In this document: in pieces, positions 18,316 through 28,285 of the stretch
Numbering within the stretch: the stretch's first letter is position 1
How the letters are laid out: the number at the start of each line of letters is the position of its first letter
Assembly: GCA_910587155.1 (NCBI GenBank)
Contig: CAJULA010000002.1
Span: 131,938 to 195,937, forward strand
DNA: 64,000 nucleotides
Direction of reading: 5' to 3'
Source of the DNA: an uncultured Lachnospiraceae bacterium
Lineage (GTDB): Bacteria; Bacillota; Clostridia; Lachnospirales; Lachnospiraceae
Translations under genes and position numbers: made by a program
The notes under the pieces: generated by a model
The model's input: the letters and a program-made list of their open reading frames with translations, nothing else
Told to the model about the DNA's origin: nothing
Databases searched by the model: none

Positions 18316-19221
18316 TCAGTCTTTTAAAATTCTGCAATTTTTATGTCCGTCAATCATATCCAGAAGATGATAAACAAATGCGTTTTTCTCAATTCTTGCA
18401 TTAGAGATAACCGCCTCATAAAACTTAGTCTGTCCACTCATCAAAGGTAGCTGGATTGAATATTCCTCATCTGTTGCATATGGTACAAAGCAGACTCTCT
18501 TACTAAATTGCTCTGATACCTTCCCAAAGGCTTTTTCAACTTCCCGCTCTTCCGCATACATTTCCACCAATATATTATCCCAATTGAACTTTTCCCTTCT
18601 TCGCTTCCAATTCTGAATGGCCGTTTCTGCATCCGGGTCATGATTGCATTTGATATATACATCATCCAGCTTCAGCATCGGTACTTCCCTGTTCTGGTTT
18701 CCATCCATTTCTTTTCTTCCAGTCCATACAGGATCAACGCTCAGATAATGTCTCAAATCACTTAATATTTTAATATAATCATAGGGAGAAAAAGAAACAT
18801 TTTTAAACGGTGACATGCACTGCATACCCAGTGTATTGTATAAAACACCTCCCCAACAGTTATTTGAAACAATGCTTATCTTTGACTTTCTGATCAAATC
18901 ATATTTGATAAAATCAAAATAAGGGATTTCCAATATATGATAGGAGACAATTTTCCTCCGTGGTATATGTAACTCACGCATTGCCATACTTTTTATCTGC
19001 TCAAAATACTCATCACTCATCACGATCAAATAATCATAATCCAGTGTTTGTACCTCTTCTGAATTTAGTACCTTAAAATTATCCAAAGCTTTACATTCTG
19101 GCAAATCCTGCGCAGTTATCCCAACGATCTCAATCTGCCCCAGTTCAAAGTAAAACCGCAATAAATTGATCAGCGAATTATATACTTTTCCTATGCCCCA
19201 TAAAACAATTCGAATTTTCAC
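18316..19221 (-). CDS. DUF1919 protein with N-terminal Rossmann module
   Basis: 301 residues from a GTG start with GGGGG 11 bases upstream. Residues 1-100 begin KIRIVLWGIGKVYNSLINLL, a Rossmann-like module. From about residue 112 the DUF1919 signature appears: SIVSNNCWGGVLYNTLG, SPFKNVSFSPYDYIKIL and LRHYLSVDP. DUF1919 proteins are found in exopolysaccharide loci and their reaction is unknown. The gene overlaps the upstream GT4 gene by 44 bases. Confidence 0.75.
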   Translation of the reverse strand: MKIRIVLWGIGKVYNSLINLLRFYFELGQIEIVGITAQDLPECKALDNFKVLNSEEVQTLDYDYLIVMSDEYFEQIKSMAMRELHIPRRKIVSYHILEIPYFDFIKYDLIRKSKISIVSNNCWGGVLYNTLGMQCMSPFKNVSFSPYDYIKILSDLRHYLSVDPVWTGRKEMDGNQNREVPMLKLDDVYIKCNHDPDAETAIQNWKRRREKFNWDNILVEMYAEEREVEKAFGKVSEQFSKRVCFVPYATDEEYSIQLPLMSGQTKFYEAVISNARIEKNAFVYHLLDMIDGHKNCRILKD

Positions 19222-20401
19222 CGTAATGATACCCCCTTGTTCTTTCCATCAGCCACCTGTAATATCTCAGCAATTTTTTTGTAACCGCATCGGGAGCATA
19301 TCTTTTCATCATTTTTCTGTTGTTTGCAATCATTGACTTTTTCTGTTCAGCAGTCAGACAGAGAACCTTTTTTACACAATCCAATAAGCTGTATGGATCT
19401 CCCGGCTCTGAAAGGAAACCATTGATACCATCACATATCATTTGCTCCAGGCTGCTACGATATGTACCGATCACAATCTGATCCAGTGATAACGCTTCCA
19501 GGCACGCATTGGGAAGATTGTCTATCAGGGAAGGAATTAAAACACATTCTGCGTTTCTGATAATCGGATATAAAGCTCCCTGATCAAGCGTCCCCAGGTA
19601 TATCATTCTGTCTTTATATTCTCCCAGTCGCTTTCTCAATTTTTGGACTGCGCTTCCCGATTCCGTTTTTACGTCCCATCCCGCACATACGAAATACAGT
19701 TCCGTATTCTCTTTAAAAAGGAGCGAAAGCATCTCCCCTATTATTTCAATCCCTTTATCTTTACTGAATGTCCCATAAAACAATAAGTATCTTTTTGTTT
19801 TGAGTATTTTCTGATAAACACTGTTATCTTCAACAACATCATCCGAAGAATACGGTGTTTCCATAATTGTTATCTTACGTTTAATATCTTTTCCAAAGCA
19901 ATCGCCAATGACCTTACTCGGTGTAATAATCCCTTCTGCTCTCTTACCTGCTATACGTTCCCAAAAGGAATATACGTGAATACCATTCCTGAATAAATCG
20001 CTTTGTGAATACTGGATTTTTGAATAGGTAGATAAACGAAGCACCGCAGGACACCGCAGGCTATGCATAAAGCCTGTCCCTGACCACCCCGCATATTGAA
20101 CAATATCTATCGGATATTTCAAATCTATTTCCCGAAGTTTCTTTTGCATTGCATATTCTCTTCTTATAATAGCTGATGAAATCCTTACAGCTGTTCCTTC
20201 CAATGCACCAGACCATTCTGCATTATGAACCTTAACATTTTTGTATTTCCATGTTCTGTCATCAGTAGAACCTGCAATAATTTCCGTATCATGTCCGCAT
20301 TTCTGCAAAAGAGACGCAGTTTTGTAAATATATCGCGGCATCCCGGACAAAGGTTGTTGTTTATTTTTGGTAAAAAATGCCGTCACAAAAACTATATGCA
20401 T
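19178..20401 (-). CDS. GT4 glycosyltransferase
   Basis: 407 residues starting MHIVFVTAFFTKNKQQPLSG, with GGAGGAG upstream. It is a GT-B retaining transferase: YLLFYGTFSKDKGIEI opens the donor domain and NACLEALSLDQIVIGTYRS supplies the E-x7-type motif. Residues IDIVQYAGWSGTG lie in the acceptor domain. Substrate unknown. It overlaps the DUF1919 gene downstream by 44 bases. Confidence 0.85.
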   Translation of the reverse strand: MHIVFVTAFFTKNKQQPLSGMPRYIYKTASLLQKCGHDTEIIAGSTDDRTWKYKNVKVHNAEWSGALEGTAVRISSAIIRREYAMQKKLREIDLKYPIDIVQYAGWSGTGFMHSLRCPAVLRLSTYSKIQYSQSDLFRNGIHVYSFWERIAGKRAEGIITPSKVIGDCFGKDIKRKITIMETPYSSDDVVEDNSVYQKILKTKRYLLFYGTFSKDKGIEIIGEMLSLLFKENTELYFVCAGWDVKTESGSAVQKLRKRLGEYKDRMIYLGTLDQGALYPIIRNAECVLIPSLIDNLPNACLEALSLDQIVIGTYRSSLEQMICDGINGFLSEPGDPYSLLDCVKKVLCLTAEQKKSMIANNRKMMKRYAPDAVTKKLLRYYRWLMERTRGYHYGENSNCFMGHRKSI

Positions 20402-20453
20402 AGTATGTATATCTCCTCCGGGTATCTATTATCCCATATAGCTGAGTTTTTTA

Positions 20454-21887
20454 TTATAAATAACCCTTCCAGCCGCTCGTCGGAATAAATCCAAAATTAT
20501 CAATCGCATCATTCAGGCCGCCTGTATATTGCGGAACATTTGAATGAAAATCAAGTTCTAAATCCCCCTGAAATAACTTTTTATCCTGAATGGCATGTTC
20601 TAAAGTTGGTATTCCGGAAAAATCAAAACCCATAAGCCTGGTCAGAAACAGGTCAAACTCTACCGCATTATCCGAGAAAAGAATACCGCCGACTTTCTTA
20701 TAAGAAGGAGACAATGGCCCTTCTTTTTCCCCGCATACAAGCATATCTCCTATATTGATAATGCGCCTTTGTATTGTACTTTTAATCGTCCCGTCTTTAT
20801 CGCTGTAATTGACAATCCGGTTTATATCTAGTATTGTCCTCCAAATCGTATCATTTCCATACCACATCCCATAGCGAATCTGGTCTTTATGATTTTTCAT
20901 TATCAAACCGTTTAAATGCAGCAGCGTGCCCGATATTAATTTCCAGTTCTTCTTATATGCTTTATTCTTTAAATCATCCAGAAAACTCGATATCCGCTTT
21001 CTGTTATCCTTAGCCGGATATTCATCACCGGACTTTGCAATTTCTCCTTTCCTGTGGTGTGGGAGGTATTCTTTTTGCGCATTTATCCCTACAAAATTTT
21101 TTAAAGCTCCCGTATAACCTGCCAGGCGGTGTGTTTTGGGCTTGGGCATATTTATAATTACATCCGCATCTAAACATATGGCGTTCAAAGAATATTCCTG
21201 TATCCTCCCATGATGGTGAATATTGGTGTCTTTCGCGTCATAATTTGTAATTCTTAACTTTCCGTGATAATTCTCCCCATAGAAATAGGATTTTGTTGAT
21301 AAATTTACTGTTTTTATTTCAAACGCCATATTTCTGTTTTCAGATTGGCTCAGATTCCCATTATCATTTTCTGAAACAATCTTTCTTAAATCCTTTATCT
21401 CAAAATCATTTACTCCATGCGTCTGATAAAATTTTTCAAGTCTCTGGTATCCGCTGCTACGTATCAATTTGTCAAAATCACAATTCTGTATTGGTGCGTC
21501 ACCGACAACCAGTTTTCCCGATTCTCCCAGGGCAATCAAAACATAATCAATGATACACCTGACTACTGACGGATGCGTGATCAGACAATCCATTCCTCTT
21601 TTACGATTTTTTTCCGCAGTATTTTTATCCAGCACTAAATTGGGTTTTATCAAAACCGTCTGCCCTCTTTTTATAAACTGACCCAGAGGATTCCAGCTTG
21701 GCATTCCGAAATTTTCTTTATCAAATCCCATTTCCCAAAACAATTGCCGTATCATTTCATATACATCATTCTTTTCGTCCGATACTTCCTCCTGTCCAAA
21801 AAGATATTCCGGGTATAATTTGTCTGGTCTGTAAAATATATCATTTGAATATTCACAGTCTGTTTTATAAAAGAAATAATTGCTCAT
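20454..21887 (-). CDS. DUF362 domain protein
   Basis: 477 residues with the DUF362 pattern: VLIKPNLVLDKN, a LITHPSVVRCIIDYV segment, KLVVGDAPIQNC and VIINMPKPKTHRLAG followed by GALKNFVGIN. DUF362 proteins often carry ferredoxin-type cysteine clusters, but none is seen here. The family function is not firmly known. The gene overlaps the TupA-like ATP-grasp gene by 4 bases, which suggests the two act together on the glycan. Confidence 0.75.
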   Translation of the reverse strand: MSNYFFYKTDCEYSNDIFYRPDKLYPEYLFGQEEVSDEKNDVYEMIRQLFWEMGFDKENFGMPSWNPLGQFIKRGQTVLIKPNLVLDKNTAEKNRKRGMDCLITHPSVVRCIIDYVLIALGESGKLVVGDAPIQNCDFDKLIRSSGYQRLEKFYQTHGVNDFEIKDLRKIVSENDNGNLSQSENRNMAFEIKTVNLSTKSYFYGENYHGKLRITNYDAKDTNIHHHGRIQEYSLNAICLDADVIINMPKPKTHRLAGYTGALKNFVGINAQKEYLPHHRKGEIAKSGDEYPAKDNRKRISSFLDDLKNKAYKKNWKLISGTLLHLNGLIMKNHKDQIRYGMWYGNDTIWRTILDINRIVNYSDKDGTIKSTIQRRIINIGDMLVCGEKEGPLSPSYKKVGGILFSDNAVEFDLFLTRLMGFDFSGIPTLEHAIQDKKLFQGDLELDFHSNVPQYTGGLNDAIDNFGFIPTSGWKGYL

Positions 21888-22768
21888 ATTCCTCCTGTTT
21901 CAGGCAAAGGAATCCATTTGCCCCATAGTTTGTCATATTTCCCCGGTGTGATTTTTTCCAGCCCGCATCCATGAGCAAATGTAAGCTCACCAAAGATAAT
22001 ATTTCCGTTTACATAATAGAAATCCACCCTCACCATAGGAAATCCCTTAGATAATAATCTTGCATATGTCAGCATTTGTTCCAGATGTTTTGGTCTTTCC
22101 AGCTTTCTTTCCCTGTTTCTGGGGTAAAGAACACTGACCGGTATCTCTTTCCATCCGGTATCATAAAAATTTCTTGTATGTGCTTTTCCTGTATTACGAT
22201 CAAAATCAACCTGTATGAATTTAGGTTCTCCGTCAAAACAGTGAATTTTATAATCGAGCAGTTCACCGTCATCATCTTCCAGATACTTCTCACATATGAT
22301 TCTGGGTCTTATTCTGCAGTAAAAGTATTCCCCTGTTTTGTAACCATAATTTTCTCTCTGCCATTTTTTGATGTTAACTTTTGCTTCCTTCACATCAAAC
22401 TTGCTTTTATCAGTGCAGATCATATTATAATTGGATCCATGTGCGCATTTTAAAACAAATCTGTCAGGCAGCAGATGAAAATCTATTTCCTCAAATCTAT
22501 TGTATACTCCATATAATTCATTTAATAAAAATCCCAGTTTCCTTCTCTCCAAGTATTTCCTTACCCCATATTTATCCGCACATAATGACATTGCCTTATT
22601 ATCCCTGGAATGCAACATAATATAACGTATTTTTTCAGAATAAGTCTGTGGATTATCAAGATCTATTTTTTTCTCCTTGCACTTTTCATACACTTTTATA
22701 TTTGCATATCTGGGGAAACAAATCGTTTCCACTTTTTGCACAAGATCATTCATGTTCTCATATATCAT
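21884..22768 (-). CDS. TupA-like ATP-grasp protein
   Basis: 294 residues from the ATG at 22768, chosen because AGGA lies 6 bases upstream and the gene then begins 2 bases after the GT2 stop; an ATG at 22789 would add seven residues. Family features are NPQTYSEKIRYIMLH, KYGVRKYL, FVLKCAHGSNYN, ICEKYLEDDDG, KIHCFDGEPKFIQVD and VRVDFYYVNGNIIFGELT, matching the TupA-type ATP-grasp ligases of polysaccharide loci. ATP-grasp enzymes join an acid to an amine or hydroxyl using ATP, so ligation of an amino acid or acid to a sugar is a reasonable inference. Confidence 0.8.
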   Translation of the reverse strand: MIYENMNDLVQKVETICFPRYANIKVYEKCKEKKIDLDNPQTYSEKIRYIMLHSRDNKAMSLCADKYGVRKYLERRKLGFLLNELYGVYNRFEEIDFHLLPDRFVLKCAHGSNYNMICTDKSKFDVKEAKVNIKKWQRENYGYKTGEYFYCRIRPRIICEKYLEDDDGELLDYKIHCFDGEPKFIQVDFDRNTGKAHTRNFYDTGWKEIPVSVLYPRNRERKLERPKHLEQMLTYARLLSKGFPMVRVDFYYVNGNIIFGELTFAHGCGLEKITPGKYDKLWGKWIPLPETGGI

Positions 22769-22770
22769 AT

Positions 22771-24144
22771 CTATCCTGTTCCCCCGCATTCCTCACACGG
22801 AATCTTCCAGATTTGCAGCTCCAAATTATATACATGTTTTACACTGCTTCCCATTTGTTTTTTAATATCATCAAAATATTGAGGCGTACTCACGATCATA
22901 TGATCCGACTGCATATTACCGCCTTTCTCTACCTGATATCCATATATGGTTTTCCCCCACTTATCCGGAGATGAATCATATACATGCTGTATTTTAATAT
23001 CTGTATTTGATATTTCCTTCAGCAAATTACTACCCAAAAAACCGGCCCCCCATATGGAACATCCGTCTGGGGACAACTCCCTGATAAACTCAATCCTGGC
23101 CTGCATAAATATCTTTTGAACGTTTTTTTCTTTCTTGTTATCAAATATATTTTTATAAAAAATTCTGTTTATATAATTTAATTGGCTTACTATATCTGCT
23201 CTTTTCATATCCCATCTGTCCAGGTAGATATTTCTCAATGCGTCAAACAGAGTGTCATATATTTCATAACCCAAATAGGAATAAAGACAATAGAACACAT
23301 TATTATAAAAACTTTTTAATAAATGGATACGATTTTTTTTGTGCTTAATATAGTCAAATACCTTATCACAAGCTGCAAAAACGTAATTATCTCCATACAT
23401 TCTATCCGCTGAAAGGGTAGGTCTTCCTTTGCTACTCCTGTAGTGAAGAAGCACTTTTTCTATATAAACTATTTTATTTGAATTAACCGCGGCAATAATG
23501 GAATAATAAATGTCGTTCGCATTAGGTATATCTTGAAAAAAAACTTCTTCCTTTGTATATATGGACTTATGAATAAGTTTAGTCCATGGTGATGTATCAA
23601 CTATCTGCATAATCTGATACAACTCTTTTTTTGTTTCTATGATGGGATATGTTTCACAACACCATTTCTTCATTTCATCATTTATCAAAACGCTTTTATC
23701 GGGCTTATGCTCAAAACACTCCCAAAAGCAAATAGCCATGTCTGCCTGATTTTTTACAGCGGCTTCCAACATTGCTTCTATCATGTGACTGTCAAAGATA
23801 TCATCCGCGTCCAGAAAAATAATCCAGTCACCTGTTGCCATATGCATTCCAATATTGCGTGATACAGCAGCACCATGATTATGTATTTCTTCTCTGACAA
23901 TAATCCTTGCATCATTTTTCGCATATTCATCCAATATTTCTACCGTATGGTCAGTACATCCATCACATACATATATAATTTGCAACTCCTGATATGATTG
24001 GTTGATAATGGATTCAATGTTCTCACCAACAAATTGCTGCGCATTGTATACCGGGACTACTACTGTCACTAAACCTTTCTTAAACCGGTTTCTCTCTGTA
24101 TCTGTTTTCTTCTTTACTCCCATTCTTATAGTATTGATATCCAT
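22771..24144 (-). CDS. GT2 glycosyltransferase with C-terminal Rossmann module
   Basis: 457 residues. The GT-A domain starts near residue 26 (VTVVVPVYNAQQFVGENI) with YVCDGCTDHTVEIL, HNHGAAVSRNIGM and WIIFLDADDIFDSHM. Residues from about 360 (CSIWGAGFLGSNLLKEIS) form the small Rossmann-like module shared by proteins of this locus. The middle part is helical and unassigned. It probably adds one sugar; donor unknown. Confidence 0.85.
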   Translation of the reverse strand: MDINTIRMGVKKKTDTERNRFKKGLVTVVVPVYNAQQFVGENIESIINQSYQELQIIYVCDGCTDHTVEILDEYAKNDARIIVREEIHNHGAAVSRNIGMHMATGDWIIFLDADDIFDSHMIEAMLEAAVKNQADMAICFWECFEHKPDKSVLINDEMKKWCCETYPIIETKKELYQIMQIVDTSPWTKLIHKSIYTKEEVFFQDIPNANDIYYSIIAAVNSNKIVYIEKVLLHYRSSKGRPTLSADRMYGDNYVFAACDKVFDYIKHKKNRIHLLKSFYNNVFYCLYSYLGYEIYDTLFDALRNIYLDRWDMKRADIVSQLNYINRIFYKNIFDNKKEKNVQKIFMQARIEFIRELSPDGCSIWGAGFLGSNLLKEISNTDIKIQHVYDSSPDKWGKTIYGYQVEKGGNMQSDHMIVSTPQYFDDIKKQMGSSVKHVYNLELQIWKIPCEECGGTG

Positions 24145-24169
24145 ATACCCCCAGTCATCCTTATCACTG

Positions 24170-25597
24170 CTATCGCTGATTCTGCCTGATAATTTTTATT
24201 ATTTCTTTCTGCATTTTCTCCAGGCTATTTTTTTCAAATATGGTTATTGATTTATCCGGTTTAAATGTATCTTCTTCTATTTCTTTGACCAATTGCTCAG
24301 GGGAATCCACGAGTAATGCATACTTATTCGCATATAAATATTCAACAATCTGATATAACCCGAATTTTAATATCACAACCTTAGTATCGAACATCTGCGC
24401 TTCATATAAAACCGTTGAATAATTACCTATTACCCAGTCCGCCTGCGCAAGCGTCTCATGTATTGTATTCCCAAAGCTGCCTGTTACCTCGATATTAGAA
24501 TGGCATAAATACTTTCCCAGTGTCGATTCCCAATTGTCATACTCTTTCGGATGCAATTGAAAGATGATATGATATTTGTGTTTATCCAGTTTTTTTGCAA
24601 CAATATTTGCATATTCTGCAATCTCCTTGAATCCCTGGGATATAAAGACCACAGTTTTCTTACAATTCTTCCGTTTTTTATATTTATGATAACTATCTTC
24701 CAATTCGGGAAATCCGACAGGAATAATCCTGTCCTTGCTTAGCGGAAATCTTGTAGTTTCTTTTTCAAATTGTCCAAATGTAAAAATATAGTCAGGAAAG
24801 CTTGGAAGATTCATTTTCTTATAGAAATTATACTGCAGTGCACTGCACCCCATCGCCCCATGCTGTAATTCTACAACCGGAATGTTTCTTTTACTGGCCA
24901 CCTCGCATAAAAACATTTTGTCGTAATCATAAGATACTACGAGCAAAATAATTTTTGGATTGATTTTCCCAAGCATATAGCTATAATAACTGATCCAATT
25001 CTTTCTTTGATTAAGATAAGAATTTATCATTTCTAACCATACTTTACCCAATCTCCAATTAATATCTATATGAAAATAATTTTGAATTGGCGCTATTATT
25101 TTATTGTCAACATCCGAACGTAATACTGATTCATGAGAAAATTTTATTCTCTTCATTTTCAGATAGTTTCCCATATCACAATACAATATATTGGAACTTC
25201 TCTGGAGCATAAAATTATTTTCCATGTTTCTCCGATCCAATACATAATGGGAATTATCGAGAGATTTATCCAATAAATGCGTGTAAATACATTTATAATA
25301 TTTTCCATCATCCTTATACTTTCTGGGATGGGAAAATATCAATACGTCCCGTTTTTGCGCGAAAAACTGATTGCATGTAACCTTTTCCCGCCAGTATCTT
25401 TCCAGTGTCATCGGATAAGTAGCTTTTTTAGGGACTGCTTTTACTCCTGCATCGCACAGTCCGAATACTTTTATCAACTCCTCATAAATGGGAAGTCTGA
25501 TATAATGCCATATATTCACATGATTGACTCTGACTCTGAACATATCACAATCATTTTCAAACTTTAAAAACAGTTCCAGAAATTCTTTCAAATTCAT
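24170..25597 (-). CDS. GT-B capsule-type transferase (CDP-glycerol transferase-like)
   Basis: 475 residues from the ATG at 25597, where AGGGGA lies 7 bases upstream; the longer frame to 25666 lacks support. The C-terminal half has ELQHGAMGCSALQYNFY, FTFGQFEKE, VGFPELEDSY, VVFISQGFKEIAEYANIV, IIFQLHPKEYDNW and WVIGNYSTVLYEAQMF. This is the layout of capsule polysaccharide and CDP-glycerol glycerophosphotransferase-like GT-B proteins. The donor is not predictable. The N-terminal 200 residues are unassigned. Confidence 0.7.
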   Translation of the reverse strand: MNLKEFLELFLKFENDCDMFRVRVNHVNIWHYIRLPIYEELIKVFGLCDAGVKAVPKKATYPMTLERYWREKVTCNQFFAQKRDVLIFSHPRKYKDDGKYYKCIYTHLLDKSLDNSHYVLDRRNMENNFMLQRSSNILYCDMGNYLKMKRIKFSHESVLRSDVDNKIIAPIQNYFHIDINWRLGKVWLEMINSYLNQRKNWISYYSYMLGKINPKIILLVVSYDYDKMFLCEVASKRNIPVVELQHGAMGCSALQYNFYKKMNLPSFPDYIFTFGQFEKETTRFPLSKDRIIPVGFPELEDSYHKYKKRKNCKKTVVFISQGFKEIAEYANIVAKKLDKHKYHIIFQLHPKEYDNWESTLGKYLCHSNIEVTGSFGNTIHETLAQADWVIGNYSTVLYEAQMFDTKVVILKFGLYQIVEYLYANKYALLVDSPEQLVKEIEEDTFKPDKSITIFEKNSLEKMQKEIIKIIRQNQR

Positions 25598-25680
25598 AAA
25601 CCATTCCCCTGTTATACAATAATCCCTAATTAATAAGAAAAAATTGTACGGAAAACTGATCATCATCTGTCAGACGAAGC

Positions 25681-26865
25681 TTATTTATTCATATACATAT
25701 TTATGATTTTCCCAACTGTCTGATCATGCCTTTTTTCTTTATCTGTCGTTTGTTTATTCAAAGTTTTTATCAGAAATTTTAACCCGTCGGTATAGCTTTT
25801 CTCTAACATAACCCCATCTGTAGCAGGGGGATATATCTGTTGATTATAAATATTTTTCACCCGCAAATCATGTGCATGTATGTTGTCATCCTGTAAGTTC
25901 AACTCATAAAGTAATCTCGTTTTTGATGATCTAAAAAACGCATAATTACCACACTTCTGAACTATATTATACTTTTCCACAAGATATCTTCCCGATTTCA
26001 GTTCCTCTTCCAACTGTTCGGCAGATTCCTCTTCCACGGCAATCTTCACTGTCTCAGTTTTCTTTGTATGTAAATTATATTTCAGAATTAAATCAGAATA
26101 ACATGGAAACAACCATAAAATATTTTCATGTATCAAACTGTTTGCAAACCATATACCGCCATCATAAAATAATTTTACCTCATCAGGGAATTCTGCAACC
26201 GCTTCTGCTTTCTTTTCCCCTAATTTCCATGTATATATTTTTCTGTCACTTCCTGTCAGCCAGAATTTATCATTCCAATACGATATCGTAGCAATAAATG
26301 AAATATTTTCGGGAAAATCCCGGTGTATTAATTCCTCTTTATCCATATCAAATATAAGCAAAATTTTCTTTGCATTGAATGGAATATATAGGAGGTGTCT
26401 TACCCTTACTATTTCACAAATACGTGCATTTTCCGTCATATACCCGGGAAATGACAGACATTCCACCGAATGTTTTTGTATATTTATTTTGTTAACCTCT
26501 GCTGTTTTTTTAGACACAATATATAAGTCTTCCTTACTTTCAAATACGGCAGAACTATAAAACTCAATCTCTCCTTTATTATGAAGTTTTGAAAACTTTG
26601 CATGTTCAATATCGTAGACCAGTAAATCGTCCTTGTTACAATAAGGAGAAAGTAACAGATAACTCTTAAATTTATATATCCCGAAATACACAAGTCCTCT
26701 GTCAGCAGGTATATCCGGAAAAACCTCCAGAATCTCCACTTGATCATTATCTAAATTTCCCCTACACAATGCATTATAAAAAAACATTGAGAAATAAAAG
26801 GTACTATCCGCCAAGGTAAAATCATAAAAAAATGGTCTCCGTAATTCAGATTTACTCTCCGACAT
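25681..26865 (-). CDS. Unrecognised beta-propeller-like protein
   Basis: 394 residues, no signal peptide and no membrane segment. The sequence consists of repeated short strands with aromatic/charged turns, such as YLLLSPYCNKDDLLVYDI, ENARICEIVRVRHLLYIPF, KILLIFDMDKEELI and KFWLTGSDRKIYTWKLG, spaced at roughly 45-50 residues. This suggests a propeller fold rather than an enzyme family I know. It lies between a GT-B gene and a methyltransferase gene in the same transcription direction, so a role in the glycan pathway is inferred from position only. Confidence 0.5.
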   Translation of the reverse strand: MSESKSELRRPFFYDFTLADSTFYFSMFFYNALCRGNLDNDQVEILEVFPDIPADRGLVYFGIYKFKSYLLLSPYCNKDDLLVYDIEHAKFSKLHNKGEIEFYSSAVFESKEDLYIVSKKTAEVNKINIQKHSVECLSFPGYMTENARICEIVRVRHLLYIPFNAKKILLIFDMDKEELIHRDFPENISFIATISYWNDKFWLTGSDRKIYTWKLGEKKAEAVAEFPDEVKLFYDGGIWFANSLIHENILWLFPCYSDLILKYNLHTKKTETVKIAVEEESAEQLEEELKSGRYLVEKYNIVQKCGNYAFFRSSKTRLLYELNLQDDNIHAHDLRVKNIYNQQIYPPATDGVMLEKSYTDGLKFLIKTLNKQTTDKEKRHDQTVGKIINMYMNK

Positions 26866-26900
26866 AAATCCACCCCATCAAAATTATAAAAACAGCTAAA

Positions 26901-27572
26901 TTACTCTTCTCTTGGCCTTTCCGCCTCTGCCAAAATGAGCTCCACTACATTTCCTCTGTCAGTATAGTGTAATACTTCGGTCCCAATATCAGAGTATCCA
27001 ATTTTATTTAACAGTTTTGTTATCTCTTCCTCATCGTAAAAATGAGCAATTCCCCTCCCGGCCAAATTTCCGTATGGTATATCCGTAAATGTATCTTTTT
27101 CAATCTCCACTCCCATACCATATCCTGATGTATTTTTGGAAAACAGAGAGGTAAATATTTTTCCACCAGGTTTTAATAACCTGTATATTTCCTCATACAT
27201 CTTTACAATATCATTATGTTTATTTGCATAAATAGAAACATTATCAATAACACAATCAAAAAAATCGGCCCTATAATCCAACTCTAACGCATCACACACC
27301 TTTACATCGGCTTCCAGTTTTTCACTTTTTAATCTGTCTTTCACTTTTTTTATCGCACTTTCAGAACCGTCAAACGCATATACATCAAATCCTTCTCTCG
27401 CCAAATACCATGTATGACTGCCTGCTCCACAGCAAAAGTCCAGTATTTTTATTGTTTTGCGTATTTTATTGTAATAATTTCTGGCCACAAAACGGATTAC
27501 GTGTTCGGAAGGATACTTCCCCCATTCCTGTGTGGCGTGGATTGTTTCCCATACTCCATCAAACGATTTCAT
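26901..27572 (-). CDS. Class I SAM-dependent methyltransferase
   Basis: 223 residues. The AdoMet-binding motif I is ILDFCCGAGSHTWYLA, followed by VYAFDGSESAIKKV (motif post-I), VKVCDALELDY and FDCVIDNVSIYANKH. C-terminal to this, RLLKPGGKIFTSLFS is the usual strand-5 region. It may methylate a sugar or the phosphonate head group. It is two bases from the PntC-like gene, which favours the second option, but this is inference. Confidence 0.8.
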   Translation of the reverse strand: MKSFDGVWETIHATQEWGKYPSEHVIRFVARNYYNKIRKTIKILDFCCGAGSHTWYLAREGFDVYAFDGSESAIKKVKDRLKSEKLEADVKVCDALELDYRADFFDCVIDNVSIYANKHNDIVKMYEEIYRLLKPGGKIFTSLFSKNTSGYGMGVEIEKDTFTDIPYGNLAGRGIAHFYDEEEITKLLNKIGYSDIGTEVLHYTDRGNVVELILAEAERPREE

Positions 27573-27574
27573 AA

Positions 27575-28285
27575 TTATCTCTTCACCCCAATTACTTCCC
27601 TGCGAATTTTGTCCAGTTCATCCAATGTATCTATCTCAATCAAGTCATTGACCGCTATCTCATGTACAGATATTTTTATCCGGTACAACAATCTGTCCAT
27701 TACTTCATCCCAGAACAATTTCCCCGTCTCAGGCAACGGATAAATACTCTGGATTTCTCTTTTCAACACTTGAAGATCCTGCCTGAGCAGATAAGCGGCT
27801 CCTGTCATATGATAGGAATTCGTCCCACCCCTTTTAATCCCTGTAATCTGTCCGCCACTTGTTTCAAATATCCAGTCATCCGAATACCCCGGAACCATTT
27901 TTCCAAAATAACAAGATGACGCAAATTCCTGCTGAAATACACTCGGATTTCTGACATAAATATCAGCCTCACAGATGAAACAGTTCTGATCGCCTATCCG
28001 GTCCAGAACAGCATACAGGGAGGAAATATTATTCTTCTCTTTGTATTCTCTGTTTTCTACCAGTGTAAGGCCTTTATACTTCTCTGTCAGATAGACAAAC
28101 ATTTCTTTTTTGTACCCTACCACTACAAAAATTCTTTTTACGCCTCTTTTTAAAAGACTTTGTATCATAGTTTCAATCAGTGGGATTCCCCCGACTGTGA
28201 CAAGCGGTTTGGGAATTTTCTCTGTCAGCGGCCTCATTCTGCATCCAAGTCCGGCCGCCATAATCACTGCCATCTCCTGGTTCAT
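27575..28285 (-). CDS. pntC: CTP:2-aminoethylphosphonate cytidylyltransferase-like (PntC/LicC family)
   Basis: 236 residues of the LicC-like nucleotidyltransferase family: MAAGLGCRMRPLTEKIPKPL binds the nucleotide, and VENREYKEKNNISSLYAV, CFICEADIYV and WDEVMDRLL follow family positions. LicC activates phosphocholine; PntC activates 2-aminoethylphosphonate to CMP-AEP and is fused to an AEP transaminase in some bacteria. Here the start overlaps the transaminase gene by 4 bases, inside a full phosphonate pathway, so CMP-AEP synthesis is the best call. Phosphocholine activation is the alternative. Confidence 0.75.
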   Translation of the reverse strand: MNQEMAVIMAAGLGCRMRPLTEKIPKPLVTVGGIPLIETMIQSLLKRGVKRIFVVVGYKKEMFVYLTEKYKGLTLVENREYKEKNNISSLYAVLDRIGDQNCFICEADIYVRNPSVFQQEFASSCYFGKMVPGYSDDWIFETSGGQITGIKRGGTNSYHMTGAAYLLRQDLQVLKREIQSIYPLPETGKLFWDEVMDRLLYRIKISVHEIAVNDLIEIDTLDELDKIRREVIGVKR

